A stretch of DNA of 64,000 bases from Papilionanthe hookeriana x Papilionanthe teres (taxonomy: Eukaryota; Streptophyta; Magnoliopsida; Asparagales; Orchidaceae), in assembly GCA_022702705.1 (NCBI GenBank), contig CM040429.1, positions 108,291,943 through 108,355,942 of the forward strand, written 5' to 3'. Position 1 is the first letter of the stretch. Each line of letters starts with the position of its first letter. A program made the position numbers and the translations under genes. Below are positions 13,405 through 24,180 of this stretch, piece by piece. Under the pieces are notes generated by a model. It had not been told where the DNA came from, did not search any database, and worked only from the letters and a program-made list of their open reading frames with translations.

Positions 13405-13420
13405 CTCTCACACACACACT
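13361..13420. repeat. (TC)n/(CA)n compound microsatellite
   Basis: About 18 uninterrupted CT dinucleotides are followed by CA-rich units (cacacac, ctcacacacaca). It lies about 0.9 kb upstream of the NAC gene's TATA box. Confidence 0.95.
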
Positions 13421-13529
13421 CCAGTTAAAAGAATAAGCATCGGCCACTTGCAGCATTCTCTGTTCCATGCGTACAAAACCTTTTATATTTAAATGATTAC
13501 GAACTCTGAAAGCTGTTATTAAAATATAA

Positions 13530-14292
13530 ATACAGAATGCTGACGAATCAGCTGCCGACACCACCATACGCTCCCTACTCACCTCCCAACGGTTCGCCCG
13601 CTGTAAGAACCCGGCCCATCCGAATAACGAAGCGGACCACCCCACTGACCCAACCCAACACTCCATCCCCTTGACACACATAACATACGCCGCTTCCTAC
13701 AAACAAAACCAGCACTCACCGCACAATTCACTCTCCCTCAAAATCAACGGCCAAACGCTTCCCGTCATTTCACGCACGTGCCTAAAAAAAATTGTTCAAA
13801 GTAGGACGCCAAGAGCCCAACCCCCAAACAGTTCACACGCATCCCCAGAGAGCGTGCAGGTGGGCCCCACATACGAATTCCACGAAACGTGCCGCGGCGT
13901 CAAATCCCACGTGTTGGCAACCTCGCCATCGCGGTCCGCCTTAAGTCGGCTAATGTCATCCCATGTTGAAGTCCGGCAGTCCTCGTGGCGGATGCCCGAG
14001 CCCGGAGCGGCGGGCTGGGCCGCCCTGCGGGCCCCGCGATGGCGAACGAACCCCAATCCAAAAACCTTGACGTAAGCCGTGACACAAGCCTAGCTGCAAA
14101 GCTTATCGCTAATCGGCACGCTCAGCCAGTAATTTAATGCCACGTGGACCATCTGAGCACGGCGAAAACGGAAGCGTGCGGTCACGCCCACGTGTGCATC
14201 TGGAATTCACCGCCCCCCGTTTACACGTGTCAGTTCCACTATGCGATCTCCATCCGATCGCGAGGCCTATAAATCGTGCGTTGCGCTTTGGT
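13530..14292 (+). promoter_or_regulatory. GC-rich promoter of the NAC gene with five G-boxes and a TATA box
   Basis: CACGTG cores are at 13775..13780 (in palindromic GCACGTGC), 13908..13913, 14141..14146 (GCCACGTGG), 14189..14194 (CCCACGTGTG) and 14224..14229 (ACACGTGT). Several fit the abscisic-acid response element pattern (ACGTG with flanking C/G), bound by bZIP factors in plants. TATAAA is at 14268..14273, so transcription should start near 14300, about 90 nt before the ATG. Base composition shifts sharply from AT-rich flanks to GC-rich here. G-box-rich promoters are typical of stress/ABA-induced NAC genes. The regulation itself is inferred. Confidence 0.75.
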
Positions 14293-14392
14293 TTGTAAGT
14301 TTCAAGCTTCGAGTCCTCTAAGAGTAGAGATAAGATCGAAGAAAAAAAGTAAAGGCCGGGAATTTTTCTAACTAGAAGAAAAGGGAGTTGAA

Positions 14393-15646
14393 ATGAACGC
14401 CGGAGATCTACAGTTACCGCCGGGATTCCGATTCCACCCCACCGATGATGAGCTCGTGGTGCACTACCTGTGCCGAAAGTGCGCCGGACTGCCTATAGCT
14501 GTGCCCATCATCGCCGAGCTTGATCTCTACAAATTCGACCCATGGCAGCTCCCAGGCAAGTCTTCAATTCTACTCCTACCAATAATAAAATTTATTTTCT
14601 TAAGAAGGTTAAATATCATAATTAAAAAAATATGAAATTTGACTTTATAAACATTAAATATGACTTCATTTGGCCCAATTTTAATAAATTAGTATCATAA
14701 AAACTTTAGTTTTGGCTTAAACCGACTGAAATCTGATACTTCATCCAATTTGGATAACAAAAAATCTAAACTAACAGTTGAAATTTGAAAAATTGAGACG
14801 GTTTGTGCAATTTTGGCAGGAAGAGCGCTATACGGAGAGAAGGAATGGTACTTCTTTTCCCCGCGCGACCGTAAGTACCCGAATGGGTCGAGGCCGAACC
14901 GGGCGGCCGGTTCAGGGTACTGGAAAGCGACCGGTGCCGATAAGCCCATCGGCTTGCCCAAAGCGGTGGCGATCAAGAAGGCGCTCGTGTTCTACGCGGG
15001 CAAAGCGCCGAAGGGAGAGAAGTCCAATTGGATCATGCACGAGTACAGGCTCGCCGACGTCGACCGCTCCGCCCGCAGAAAAAATAGCCTACGGGTGAGT
15101 TCCTCGTCGCAGCTCAATAGGACTCGCTTCCTTCTCATCAAAATCTAATTTTTGCTCATGTGTATCTTACAGCTGGACGATTGGGTTCTCTGCCGCATAT
15201 ACAACAAAAAGGGCGGCGCCATAGAGAAGCAAGGCATAGCAGGGGAGGACCGGAAATCCTCTGCGGGGAGGATTTTCCGGCAGCCTGCGACGCCGGAGAC
15301 GCCGGAGCAGAAGCCGGAGATTATGCTCCAGATGTCGGCTCCACCGACGCAGCAGCAACAGCAGTATACGGATCTGTTATACTTCGATACATCGGAATCG
15401 CTTCCAAGGCTTCATGCGGATTCGAGCTGCTCGGAGCACGTGCTGTCTCCGGAATTCACGTGCGAGCGAGAGGTGCAGAGCCAGCCCAAGTGGGCGGAGC
15501 TGGAGAGAGCTCTCGGACTTGGGATCAATACCAACGATGCCGCCACCGGCGCCGGAGGATTCGCGATGGATGACGGGATGTTCTCACCGTTGCTGCGGGG
15601 GAACTCGTTTCAAGACGTGATGATGTATCTGCAGAAGCCATTCTAG
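14393..15646 (+). CDS. NAC-domain transcription factor, ATAF/SNAC subfamily (ATAF1/NAC002-like)
   Basis: Nuclear DNA-binding regulator, 303 residues in three exons: 14393..14555, 14820..15094 and 15173..15646 (912 nt including TAG). The NAC domain fills residues about 7..160: subdomain A LPPGFRFHPTDDELVVHYL; B IIAELDLYKFDPWQLP; C GEKEWYFFSPRDRKYPNGS with GYWKATGADKPIG; D KKALVFYAGKAPKGEKSNWI; E LDDWVLCRIYNKKG. The MHEYRL and basic stretches between are the dimer/DNA-contact region of NAC proteins. The variable C-terminus is Gln/acidic-rich (QQQQQ near residue 210) and ends in FQDVMMYLQKPF, a motif of ATAF-type activation tails. The ATG is the first after the predicted TATA box and matches family N-termini. 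Intron positions match those usual for NAC genes. All key domain residues look intact. ATAF members act in drought, ABA, wounding and senescence responses; that role is inferred from family. Confidence 0.95.
14556..14819 (+). other. NAC intron 1, GC-AG type
   Basis: Exon 1 must end in phase 1 to join the exon-2 frame (GRALYGEKEW). The only fitting donor is CCAG|GCAAGT at 14555/14556, a GC donor with otherwise ideal consensus. The acceptor is TTTTGGCAG at 14811..14819. A nearby GT (14560) would shift the frame. Length 264 bp, strongly AT-rich. Confidence 0.85.
15095..15172 (+). other. NAC intron 2, GT-AG
   Basis: Donor CGG|GTGAGT at 15095 and acceptor TATCTTACAG ending at 15172. Phase 0, joining NSLR to LDDWVLC. 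Length 78 bp. Confidence 0.9.
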
Positions 15647-15945
15647 ATGAATCGAAGGAGACAGGACGTAAGAAGAGGGTTGAGGCGAGTGAGCCCGCGG
15701 TTTAGGCCGCGGTCCGGTCCGTTCGGGGTTTACTCAGGCGAGCCACCGTGGTTTGGATGGCGGGGTTTGTGTGGTGGCGATGAACCGAGTGGATCCGGTT
15801 TGAGGGTCTATACGCGGAGTTGGGGTTGGTTTGCTTTAGGAGGATTTTATGTTTGTAAATTGGCTAAATTTTGTGTAGCTAAAGGATTAAACCAAATCAT
15901 ATTACTATATTTTATTCGAAATTAAGTATTACAATAAAGTTTAGA
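15647..15945 (+). terminator. NAC gene 3' untranslated region with polyadenylation signal
   Basis: The region is GC-rich then AT-rich after the TAG stop. AATAAA is at 15933..15938. A 92-codon open frame starts directly at 15647 (ATG abutting the stop) but shows no conserved domain and is taken as UTR. Confidence 0.6.
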
Positions 15946-16685
15946 ATTTGGCTCCTACTTTGTTTATAATAAATGCATTGCAAATTTGGTATTAGGAAGA
16001 AATGATTATAATGTTTTGTGAGAAGCCTACAATGTGATGATAAGATTATAATATTTTTTAGTGGATTTTGCTTCATTTTTAATGTAGAGTGTCCAAAAGA
16101 TCATTTAACTGTGTTATTATTGCTGTCGAGTAATATGAAATCCATCATAAGTAGATAATTTGAAGACTTTTTAAAAATAAGGAATGAATGATCGCCAGCC
16201 CTAAACTCGAAGTCAAGTGATTATAAAGAAATTTAAGAAGTGGCGAATCATTGTCAGAGGCCCTATTTAAGTTCATAAATTGCTTTTCTAAGAAGAGAAA
16301 CATATAGAAATGCAGTTATAACATCCAACTAAATAATGGACCATACTTTCAAGAGAGCAATCATAATAAGGACTCGTATTGTTGGCATTTATGCATGATG
16401 GCTCTATATGATATAACTTATATTTTTCTATTTATGGTTTTGAGGAGTCTTGTGAGAAGTAATGGTACTATCGCCATATTATATAGTTTTAGAAACCTTG
16501 AAATTCAGAAATTGCACAAGTTATTTTTCATCAATATGGCCATCGAATAACTTTTGGATTTAAGGCAAAAATAAAAAAATTAGCCCAATCAAAGGAAACT
16601 TTAAAAAGTTTGAATTTAATTAGCAGTTTAATTTTTTTATTTTACACAAACTATTCTTACGTTTAAAATTCTTGATCATAAATTA
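15946..16685. other. AT-rich intergenic DNA, no gene seen
   Basis: Downstream flank of the NAC gene. No coding domain or terminal repeat was recognised. Confidence 0.5.
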
Positions 16686-16689
16686 AAAT

Positions 16690-16833
16690 TTCAATGGAGT
16701 TTAAATTTTTAGATTTTGTTAGAATTAATTTTATTAGGAGAGGAGTTATCAATTAATTAAATGAAATCATGAAATTGATTTATTTAATACTTGATAAGCT
16801 TTTCAAAGTCTAAGAGTCGGCCCCCACATTCCC
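16690..16833 (+). repeat. Direct repeat X (left), outside the copia LTR
   Basis: A block of roughly 140 bp containing 'aatgaaatcatgaaattgat' and ending in 'gtcggcccccac' is similar, by eye about three-quarters identical, to 56705..56835 in the same orientation. The two blocks flank the copia element on its outer sides. They may be LTRs or ends of an older element, or a long duplication. Origin unresolved. Confidence 0.45.
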
Positions 16834-16902
16834 TTCTTTCAAATGAAGAAGTCAAAGAAGACTAAATTTAATTAGTAATTTATTTTATTTTTTTTAATAA
16901 CC

Positions 16903-17118
16903 TGTAGGTATTTGAAGGAACTATAATTATTCGTATTTAATTTCAAAGAAAATGATTTTAAGATAAGTAGATGAGAATGACTCCCATATTAGGAATCTAA
17001 TAAAATCAGAATAAAACTCCCAATGATAAAAGAAGAAAATAGGAATTATGAACTTTTAGAAATAGATAATATTAATAAAAGAATATACCAAAATTAAAAT
17101 CTTTGTAAGAATCCAACA
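16903..17118 (-). repeat. Copia 3' LTR
   Basis: On the forward strand it starts TGTAGG and ends CCAACA (TG...CA). It aligns along its length with 56429..56643, sharing 'attaggaa.ctaa' and 'taataga/taaaagaatac'. Length 216 bp. Confidence 0.8.
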
Positions 17119-17144
17119 TCAACACCACCCCCCACCCCCCAAAG
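17119..17144 (-). other. Copia polypurine tract
   Basis: The forward strand is a C-rich run with 'accaccccccacccccc'. On the minus strand this is a G-rich tract directly before the 3' LTR, the expected site for plus-strand priming. Confidence 0.75.
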
Positions 17145-18162
17145 TTGGAGCATATATATCTATCATGCCCAACTTGCTTACAAGGAACTCAAAATTAGGC
17201 CTGAACGGTCCTTTAGTGAAAGATATCCTCTATTTGTTGAGTGGTGTGGGTAAATGACATACAAATAACTCCACAATCAATCTTCTCTTTTTTGAAGTAC
17301 TTCTTAATCTTCACATGCCATGTGCAATCCTGCTGCACTAGATTTTTTGCAATGTATATGGTTGTTTTATTGTCACAGTGTAACTCATTGGCATACTTAT
17401 CAGAATTTGCAACTTTTCAAGAATTCTTTTTAAACATAAAATCTTACATACTTTATTAGTCATAACCATCTATTCTTCCTCAACACTACTCATTGTAACC
17501 ACATTATGTTTCTTACTTTGTCATGTAACCAAACTTCCCCACACAGGTACAGTATGCAAAAGTTGATCTCCTATTAAAAACTAAGCAGACCCAATCTGCA
17601 TCAGTGTACGAATCTATGCTCTTTTGTGTGGTCTTCTAAAAGAAAGCCTTTTCCTAGTGTACCTTTTAGTTATCCGAGAATTATGTTGAAAGTTTTAATG
17701 TGTTTTTCATAGGGTAAATGTATAAATTGATTTACCAAACTCACAACAAAGTAAATGGTTGGATGTGTATGTGATAAGTATATGAACTTCCCCACAAATT
17801 GTTTGATACCTAATTGTATTCACTAAATCACCTTCCTTCTCTCTCAATTTCTAATTGAAAAAATTGGAGTGTCTGCAGATCTAAACCCACTCATTCCAGT
17901 TTCCTTGAGGATCAAGAATATACTTTCGTTGGGAGACAATAATTTCTTTTTTCGATCGAACAACATCTGTGCCAAGGAAATATCTCAGAGATCTTAAATA
18001 ATTGGTTCCAAATAAAGATAATAGATAAGTCTTCAAATGGTTCATCTCATACGAATCATTTCCTAGGAGAATAATGTCATCCACATATAAAATTAGTATA
18101 GTTATTTTCCCATCATTTGAATTTTTGAAGAACATTATACGATTTCCCCGCCTTTGAATATA
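17145..18162 (-). pseudogene. Copia reverse transcriptase (C-terminal half) and RNase H, broken
   Basis: The frame 17881..18201 reads RIMFFKNSNDGKITILILYV, then DDIILLGNDSYEMNHLKTYL, then SLRYFLGTDVVRSKK...SQRKYILD. This is the copia RVT_2 palm with its catalytic YVDD. Downstream on the minus strand, RNase H fragments occur in broken frames (SVEEEWL, ANELHCDNKTTIYIAKNLV, CTWHVKIKKYF). The upstream half of RT lies 34 kb away at 52043..52650. The first 10 or so residues of the 17881..18201 frame come from the RTE tail, not copia. Confidence 0.85.
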
Positions 18163-18175
18163 CCCTTGACCTTTA
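18162..18175. repeat. Target-site duplication of the nested RTE (left)
   Basis: acccttgaccttta here matches acccctgaccttta at 52029..52042 with one mismatch. Both are copia RT sequence (V-K-G-Q-G on the minus strand). Confidence 0.85.
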
Positions 18176-19220
18176 ACAACAACAAGGAGCCTATATTCCA
18201 CTAAATGGATTCGCTACATGAATCCTTTTCCTCAATTGGGTCCTATTGAAAATTTTCATTTAAATATCAAAAACTAAGATCATTTTTTAAACAACATTCC
18301 CAAGTATTTTTAGGCCAACCTCTATCTTTCTTAACATAAGTCGAAAGTAAAACATATACTCTCATAACTAGAACATCAGATGGTGGACATTTAATGTAAC
18401 CAAACTATCTAAGATGAATCTCTAATCTTGTCTTTCACTGAAGTAACACCATCCCTTTCACGAATATATTCATTTCTCATTTTGTCTCTAAGTGTACAAC
18501 CACTCATCCACCCAAATATTCTAATCTCAAAAACACTTAACACAGTTTTATGTTTCTCATTTATAGGCCAACATTTTGTGCCATAAAGCATCTCAGGTCT
18601 CACAACCATCTTATAAAATTTTTATTTTAAGTTTAAGTGATGATTTTCTATCACACAATAGACCTGATGCATTCCTCCACTTCAATCATCCAACCTAAAT
18701 TCTACTAATAACATCCCTCATCCATATTACCATCACTTTGAACAATAGACATATGATATCTAAACAATCACTTTTTTTAATAATTTGTTCACACATTGTT
18801 AAAAATCTACCACTAGATCTACTGCTACTACTAAAATTACATTCTATGTATTCAGTTCTAGATATACTAAAACAAAGGCCTTTAGACTCTAAAGTTAACC
18901 TTAATAACTCCACGTTTGTCCTAGACTCTTTCTCTAGTCTTATCTAGAAGAAAGATATCATCATCAAAAAGCATAAACCAAGGTGCATCCTCCTATGAAA
19001 TCTAGTAAGAGCATCGATAACTAAAGCCCCGAACAAAACAAAAAATCAGCCTAAAGTTGATCCCTGATGTACTTCAACTAAAATAATTCATACTTGATCA
19101 ATCATCCTTCTGTTCGAACACAAGTAACAACTCTAGTATACATATCTTTAATAATCTGAATATAAGTCATATCAACGCCTTTTTTACTAGAATTCTCCAA
19201 AGAACTTCTTTTGGAACCTT
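18176..19220 (-). pseudogene. RTE reverse transcriptase, C-terminal part, with 3' tail
   Basis: 18409..18609 reads MVVRPEMLYGTKCWPINEKH then MSGCTLRDKMRNEYIRERDG. 18695..18913 reads ESKGLCFSISRTEYIECNFS. Both are close to the copy at 1768..3245. Sequence identity to that copy stops abruptly at 19220, where the Tat LTR begins, and resumes at 50034. Confidence 0.88.
19216..19220. repeat. Target-site duplication of the Tat element (left), acctt
   Basis: acctt precedes TGGTGTCCCC. The same 5 bp follows the other LTR end at 50034..50038. Comparison with the RTE copy at 1768..3245 shows that the intact target reads through ggaacctta at this point. Confidence 0.85.
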
Positions 19221-20094
19221 TGGTGTCCCCCACATCTCTCTCTCTCTCTTGTCGGCAGAAAGAGATTGGGTTTGGGTGTCAATGTCAAGGAGTCGCCATC
19301 TAATATTAGCCTAGTTTTATTCCTATAAATTCTATGGAGGATTTAGAGAATTTTTAGGACTAATAGTAGAAAAGGATGTTTATGATAATTCTTATATGAG
19401 GATATTCTAGAATAACATATTCCGTAATTTTCATATTAAGAAGATCATGGTAAACCGTAGATTTCTATTTCGGGTTCTTTTAGATCACCTATAGAAGCAA
19501 GCTTCTATAGTTAATTACATCTTAAACAATTTTCAATTGTTTAAGAAAACTTCTGATTAATGTTAATCATTTGTTTTCTAAGAATTTATTTTAAGGAGAG
19601 ATGCACCCACTATCACTCTCGAATGTCGTTATATCATGTTATTGAATACTTTAGGTATTATGTCTAACCTAAAGGTTTTGGTTTTATTTCTGTTGTCAAT
19701 ATTGTTGTTTTGTTGAAAAGTTTCAGGTTATATGTCTAACCTAAAAGTTTTGGTTTTATTTTTGTTGTCAATGTCGTTGTTTTGTTGAAAAGTTTCAGGT
19801 TATATGTCTAACCTAAAAGTTTTGGTTTTGTTTTTGTTCGCCTAGAATGTCGTTTTGCAAAACAGAGTTAGTACACCCCATAACATGTAAAGAAAATCTA
19901 AACAAAATTTCTTGTTTTTCACTCTGCAAAGAAAACATTGTCAGAAATAATATCACAGAACATTCAGATATGTCTTGGATGTCAATTTATGTCAAATTAT
20001 TTTGAAATGTCAATTTTTTTATTGATTATGTTGTTTTATCTTTGAAATGTCAAATTTTTTGTTGATTATGTCAGTTTTGGTTTAAAATGTTGAA

Positions 20095-20905
20095 TTTATA
20101 TTTTGATTTTAAACTTAAATTCTGAATTAACTTGAGTTCTTAAGTTAAAATGTTTGAAATTAGATTCAATATTGATTGAATTAATTTGGGTTCATGTCTG
20201 GTTGAACCAATATTAGATTCAATGTTGATTGAATCTATTTAACTCGAGTTCATGTCCGTTCGAACTTAAGTTAAAAAGTTAGAAATTAGATTCAATATTG
20301 ATCGAATTGACTCGGGTTCGTGTCCGGTCGAATCCTAAGTTAGATTCAATGTTGATTGAATCTATTTAACTCGAGTTCATGTCCGTTCGAACTTAAGTTA
20401 AAAGGTTTGAAATTAGATTCAATATTGATCGAATTAACTTGGTTCTTGTCTGGTCAATCTAAGTTAGATTCAATGTTGATTGAATCTATTTAACTCGAGT
20501 TCATGTCTGTCTGAACTTAAGTTAAAAGGTTTGAAATTAGATTCAATATTGAATTAACTTTAGTTCATGTCTGGTTGAACCTAAGTTAGATTCAATGTTG
20601 ATTGAATCTATTTAACTTAAGTTCATGTTTGTCTGAACTTTAGTTAAAAGGTTTAAAATTAGATTCAATATTGATTGAATTGACTTGGGTTCATGTCCGG
20701 TCGAACCTAATTTAGATTCAATGTTGATCGGATCTATTTAACTCGAGTTCATGTCTGTTCGAACTTAAGTTAAAAGGTTTGAAATTAGATTCAATATTGA
20801 TCGAATTAACTTGGGTTCATGTCCGTTCAACCTAAGTTAGATTCAATGTTGATCGAATCTATTTAACTCGAGTTCATGTCCGTCCGAACTTAAGTTAAAA
20901 GGTTT
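20095..20905. repeat. Tandem array A (left LTR), about 125 to 135-bp unit
   Basis: Roughly six units. Each contains the 9-bp palindrome AGATTCAAT/gttg/ATTGAATCT, a near-palindrome of 'ttaactcgagttc' with 'gaacttaagttaa', and a third pairing of 'aacttgggttc' with 'gaacctaagtt'. The counterpart is 40060..40850. Confidence 0.85.
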
Positions 20906-21389
20906 GTTTCGTAATAGATTTAATTAAGTTTTAAGTCTTGTTTAAATAGGACTTAAAGGTTAATCAAGTCTAATAAATTAGACTCAATTAAATTTCATGA
21001 GCCATCTAAGTCCTTTTAGATAAGACTTAAGTTTTAATTAAGTCTATTTAAAGTTGAACCTAGACTTTGGATCGAACTTAAGCCGAGTTTTAGTTTAGAT
21101 TCAAGTTAGGTTGAACCTAAGGCTTAGGTTAGTACTTCAGGTTTATATCGTGTTAAACCTAAGTATGGTTCGACTTAAGTCTAATATGGTTAGACATAAG
21201 TTAGGTTTTGGATTAGGTTCATGTCGAGTCGAACCTAAGTTTGGTCTGACTCGAGTCTAATGTGGGTTAGACTTAAGCTAAATTTCGAGTTTAGATTAAG
21301 TTAGGTTCAAGTCGAGTTGAACCTAAACTTAAGGTTGATTTTAGTTCAATGTCGGTTAAATTAAAATTTGATTTGAGTTTAAGTTTAGT

Positions 21390-23135
21390 TCAGTTTAGGT
21401 TAGGTTCAATATGGGTTGAACCTAAAGTTTTAATTTAAGTTAGGCTCAATGTGGGTTGAACCTAAGGTTTAGTTTAACTCGAGTTCAAGTTAGATCGGAC
21501 TTAAGTTAGGTTAGGTTTAAATTAGGTTCAATGTAGGTTGAACCTAAGGTTTAGGTTAACTTGAGTTCAAATTAGATTGGACTCAAGTTATGTTTAAGTT
21601 TAGGTTAGGTTCAATGTGGGTTGAACCTAATGTTTAGGTTAACTTGATTTTAAGTTAGATTGAACTCAAGTTAGGTTAGGTTTAGGTAAGGTTCAATATG
21701 GGTTGAACCTAAGGCTTAAGTTAACTTGAGTTCAAGTTAGACTGGACTCAAGCTAGGTTAGGTTTAAGTTAGGTTCAATGTGGGTTAAACCTAAGGTTTA
21801 GGTTAACTTGAGTTCAAGTTAGATTGGACTCAAGTTAGGTTAGGTTTAAATTAGGTTCAACGTGGGTTTAACCTAAGGTTTAGGTTAACTTGAGTTCAAA
21901 TTAGATTGGACTCAAGTTATGTTTAAGTTTAGGTTAGGTTCAATGTGGGTTGAACCTAAGGTTTAGGTTAACTCGAGTTCGAGTTAGATCGGACTCTAGT
22001 TAGGATAGGTTTAAGTTAGGTTCAATGTGGGTCGAACCTAAGGTTTAGGTTAACTTGATTTCAAGTTAGATTGGACTCAAGTTAGGTTAGGTTTAAGTAA
22101 GGTTTAATGTGTGTTGAACCTAAGGTTTAGGTTAACTTGAGTTCAAGTTAGATTGGACTCTAGCTAGGTTAGGTTTAGGTTAGGTTCAATGTGGGTTGAA
22201 CCTAAGGTTTATGTTAGCTTGAGTTCAAGTTAGATTGGACTTAAGTTAGGTTAGGTTTAAATTAGGTTCAATGTGGGTTAAACCTAAGGTTTAGGTTAAC
22301 TTGAGTTCAAATTAGATTGGACTCAAGTTATGTTTAAGTTTAGGTTAGGTTCAATGTGGGTTGAACCTAAGGTTTAGGTTAACTTTAGTTCAAGTTAGAT
22401 TGGACTCAAGTTTGGTTAGGTTCAGTATGGGTTGAACCTAAGGTTTAAGTTAACTTGAGTTCAAGTTAGATTGGACTCAAGCTAGGTTAGGTTTAAGTTA
22501 GGTTCAATGTGGGTTGAACCTGAGGTTTAGGTTAACTCGAGTTCGAGTTAGATCGGACTCAAGTTAGGTTAGGTTTAAATTAGGTTCAACGTGGGTTGAA
22601 CTTGAGGTTTAGGTTAACTCGAGTTCAAATTAGATTGGACTCAAGTTATGTTTAAGTTTAGGTTAGGTTCATGTGGGTCGAACCTAAGGTTTAGGTTAAC
22701 TCGAGTTCGAGTTAGGATAGGTTTAAGTTAGGTTCGATGTGGGTCGAACCTAAGTTTAGGTTAACTTGAGTTCGAGTTAGATTGGACTCAAGTTAGGTTA
22801 GGTTTAGGTTAGGTTCAATGTGGGTTGAACCTGGGTTTAGGTTAACTTGAGTTCGAGTTAGATTGGACTCGAGTTAGGTTAGGTTTAGGTTAGGTTCGAT
22901 GTGGGTCGAACCTAAGGTTTAGGTTAACTCGAGTTCAAGTTAGATTGGACTCAAATTAAGATAGTTTAAGTTAGGTTCAATGTGGGTTGAACCTAAGGTT
23001 TAGGTTAACTCGAGTTCGAGTTAGATCGGACTCAAGTTAGGTTAGGTTTAGGTTAGGTTCAATGTGGGTTGAACCTAATGTATAGGTTAACTTGAGTTCA
23101 AGTTAGATTGGACTCAAGTTAGGATAGGTTTAAGT
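21390..23135. repeat. Tandem array B (left LTR), about 82-bp unit, about 21 units
   Basis: Each unit carries GGTTCAA/tgtggg/TTGAACC and a second hairpin with arms TTGAGTTCAA and TTGGACTCAA and loop gttaga. Some units are shortened. Between A and B (20905..21390) is degenerate sequence of the same palindromic style. The counterpart is 41350..43125. Confidence 0.88.
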
Positions 23136-23159
23136 TAGGTTATGTTGGACTTGGACTAA

Positions 23160-24180
23160 AAGGTTGGATTTGGGTCTAATTAAACCTTAGTTGATTAAGG
23201 GTTAATAATTAATTAAGTCTAATGTAGTAGACTCAATTAGGATTTGTGTTTGATTAAGTCTTACTTAGTTAAGACTTAATAGCTTAATTAGGTCTAATGA
23301 GTTAGACTTAATTAAGGTTTATGTTCGATTAAACCTTAGTTAGTTAAAGTCTAATAGTTTAATTAGGTATAATGGGTTGGACTCTAATTAGGGTTTATGT
23401 TCGATTAAACCTTGGTTAGTTAAGGTCTAATGGTTTAATTAAGTTCAATGGTTAGAATCTAACTAGGGTTTATGTTCGATTAAACCTTAGTTAGTTAAGG
23501 TCCGATGGTTTAATTAGATATAATGGGTTAGACTCAATTAGGGTTTATGTTCGATTAAACCTTAGTTAGTTAAGGTCTAATGGTTTAATTGGGACTAACT
23601 GGGTTGGACTCTAATTAGGGTTTATGTTTGATTAAATCTTAGTTAGTTAAGGTCTAATGGTTTAATTAGGTCTAATGGGTTAGACTCTAATTAGGTTTTA
23701 AGTTTGATTAAACCTTAGTTAGTTAAGGTCTAATTGGCTTAATTAGTGTCTAATGTGCTGTACCTAATTAGGTTTTAAGTTTGATTAAACCTTAGTTAAT
23801 TAAGGTTCAATTGGTTTAATTAGGTCTAATGAGTGTAGACCTAATTATGGATTATGTTTGATTAAACCTTAGTTAATTAAGGTCTAATTCGTTTAATTAG
23901 GTCTAATGGGTTGGACCTAATTAGGTTTTAAGTTCGATTAAACCTTAGTTAGGCTATGATGTCTAATTGGTTTAATTAGAGTCTCAATTGTTAGACTTAA
24001 TTAGGTTTTAAGTTCGATTAAACCTTAGTTAGTTATGATCTAATGGTTTAATTAGTCTAAATGAGTTAGACTTAATTAGGGTTTATGTTCGATTAAACCT
24101 TAGTTAATTAAGGTCTAATGGTTTAATTAGTTCTAATGGTTAGACCTAATTAGATTTTAAGTTTGATTAAACCTAATGTG
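23160..24180. repeat. Tandem array C (left LTR), about 75-bp unit, about 13 units
   Basis: Units carry AATTAGGTCTAA/tggg/TTAGACCTAATT, a 12-bp perfect palindrome in the best copies, plus ACCTTA/gttagt/TAAGGT. The left array is more degenerate than its counterpart 43150..44205. Confidence 0.85.

Noticed and set aside
13316..13681. 121-residue minus-strand frame over the TC microsatellite
   Set aside because: The frame is kept open by the dinucleotide repeat (RERERE) and the rest matches nothing.
13671..14085. Frames on both strands in the NAC promoter
   Set aside because: GC-rich DNA has few stops; the region holds G-boxes and the TATA box and no domain is encoded.
15647..15925. 92-codon frame starting at the NAC stop codon
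   Set aside because: It lies in the 3' UTR, has no domain, and plant mRNAs are not polycistronic; its composition follows the UTR.
21390..23135. Telomere-like repeat (ggtttaggtta)
   Set aside because: Superficially similar to TTTAGGG, but the 7-bp period is absent and the unit is about 82 bp.
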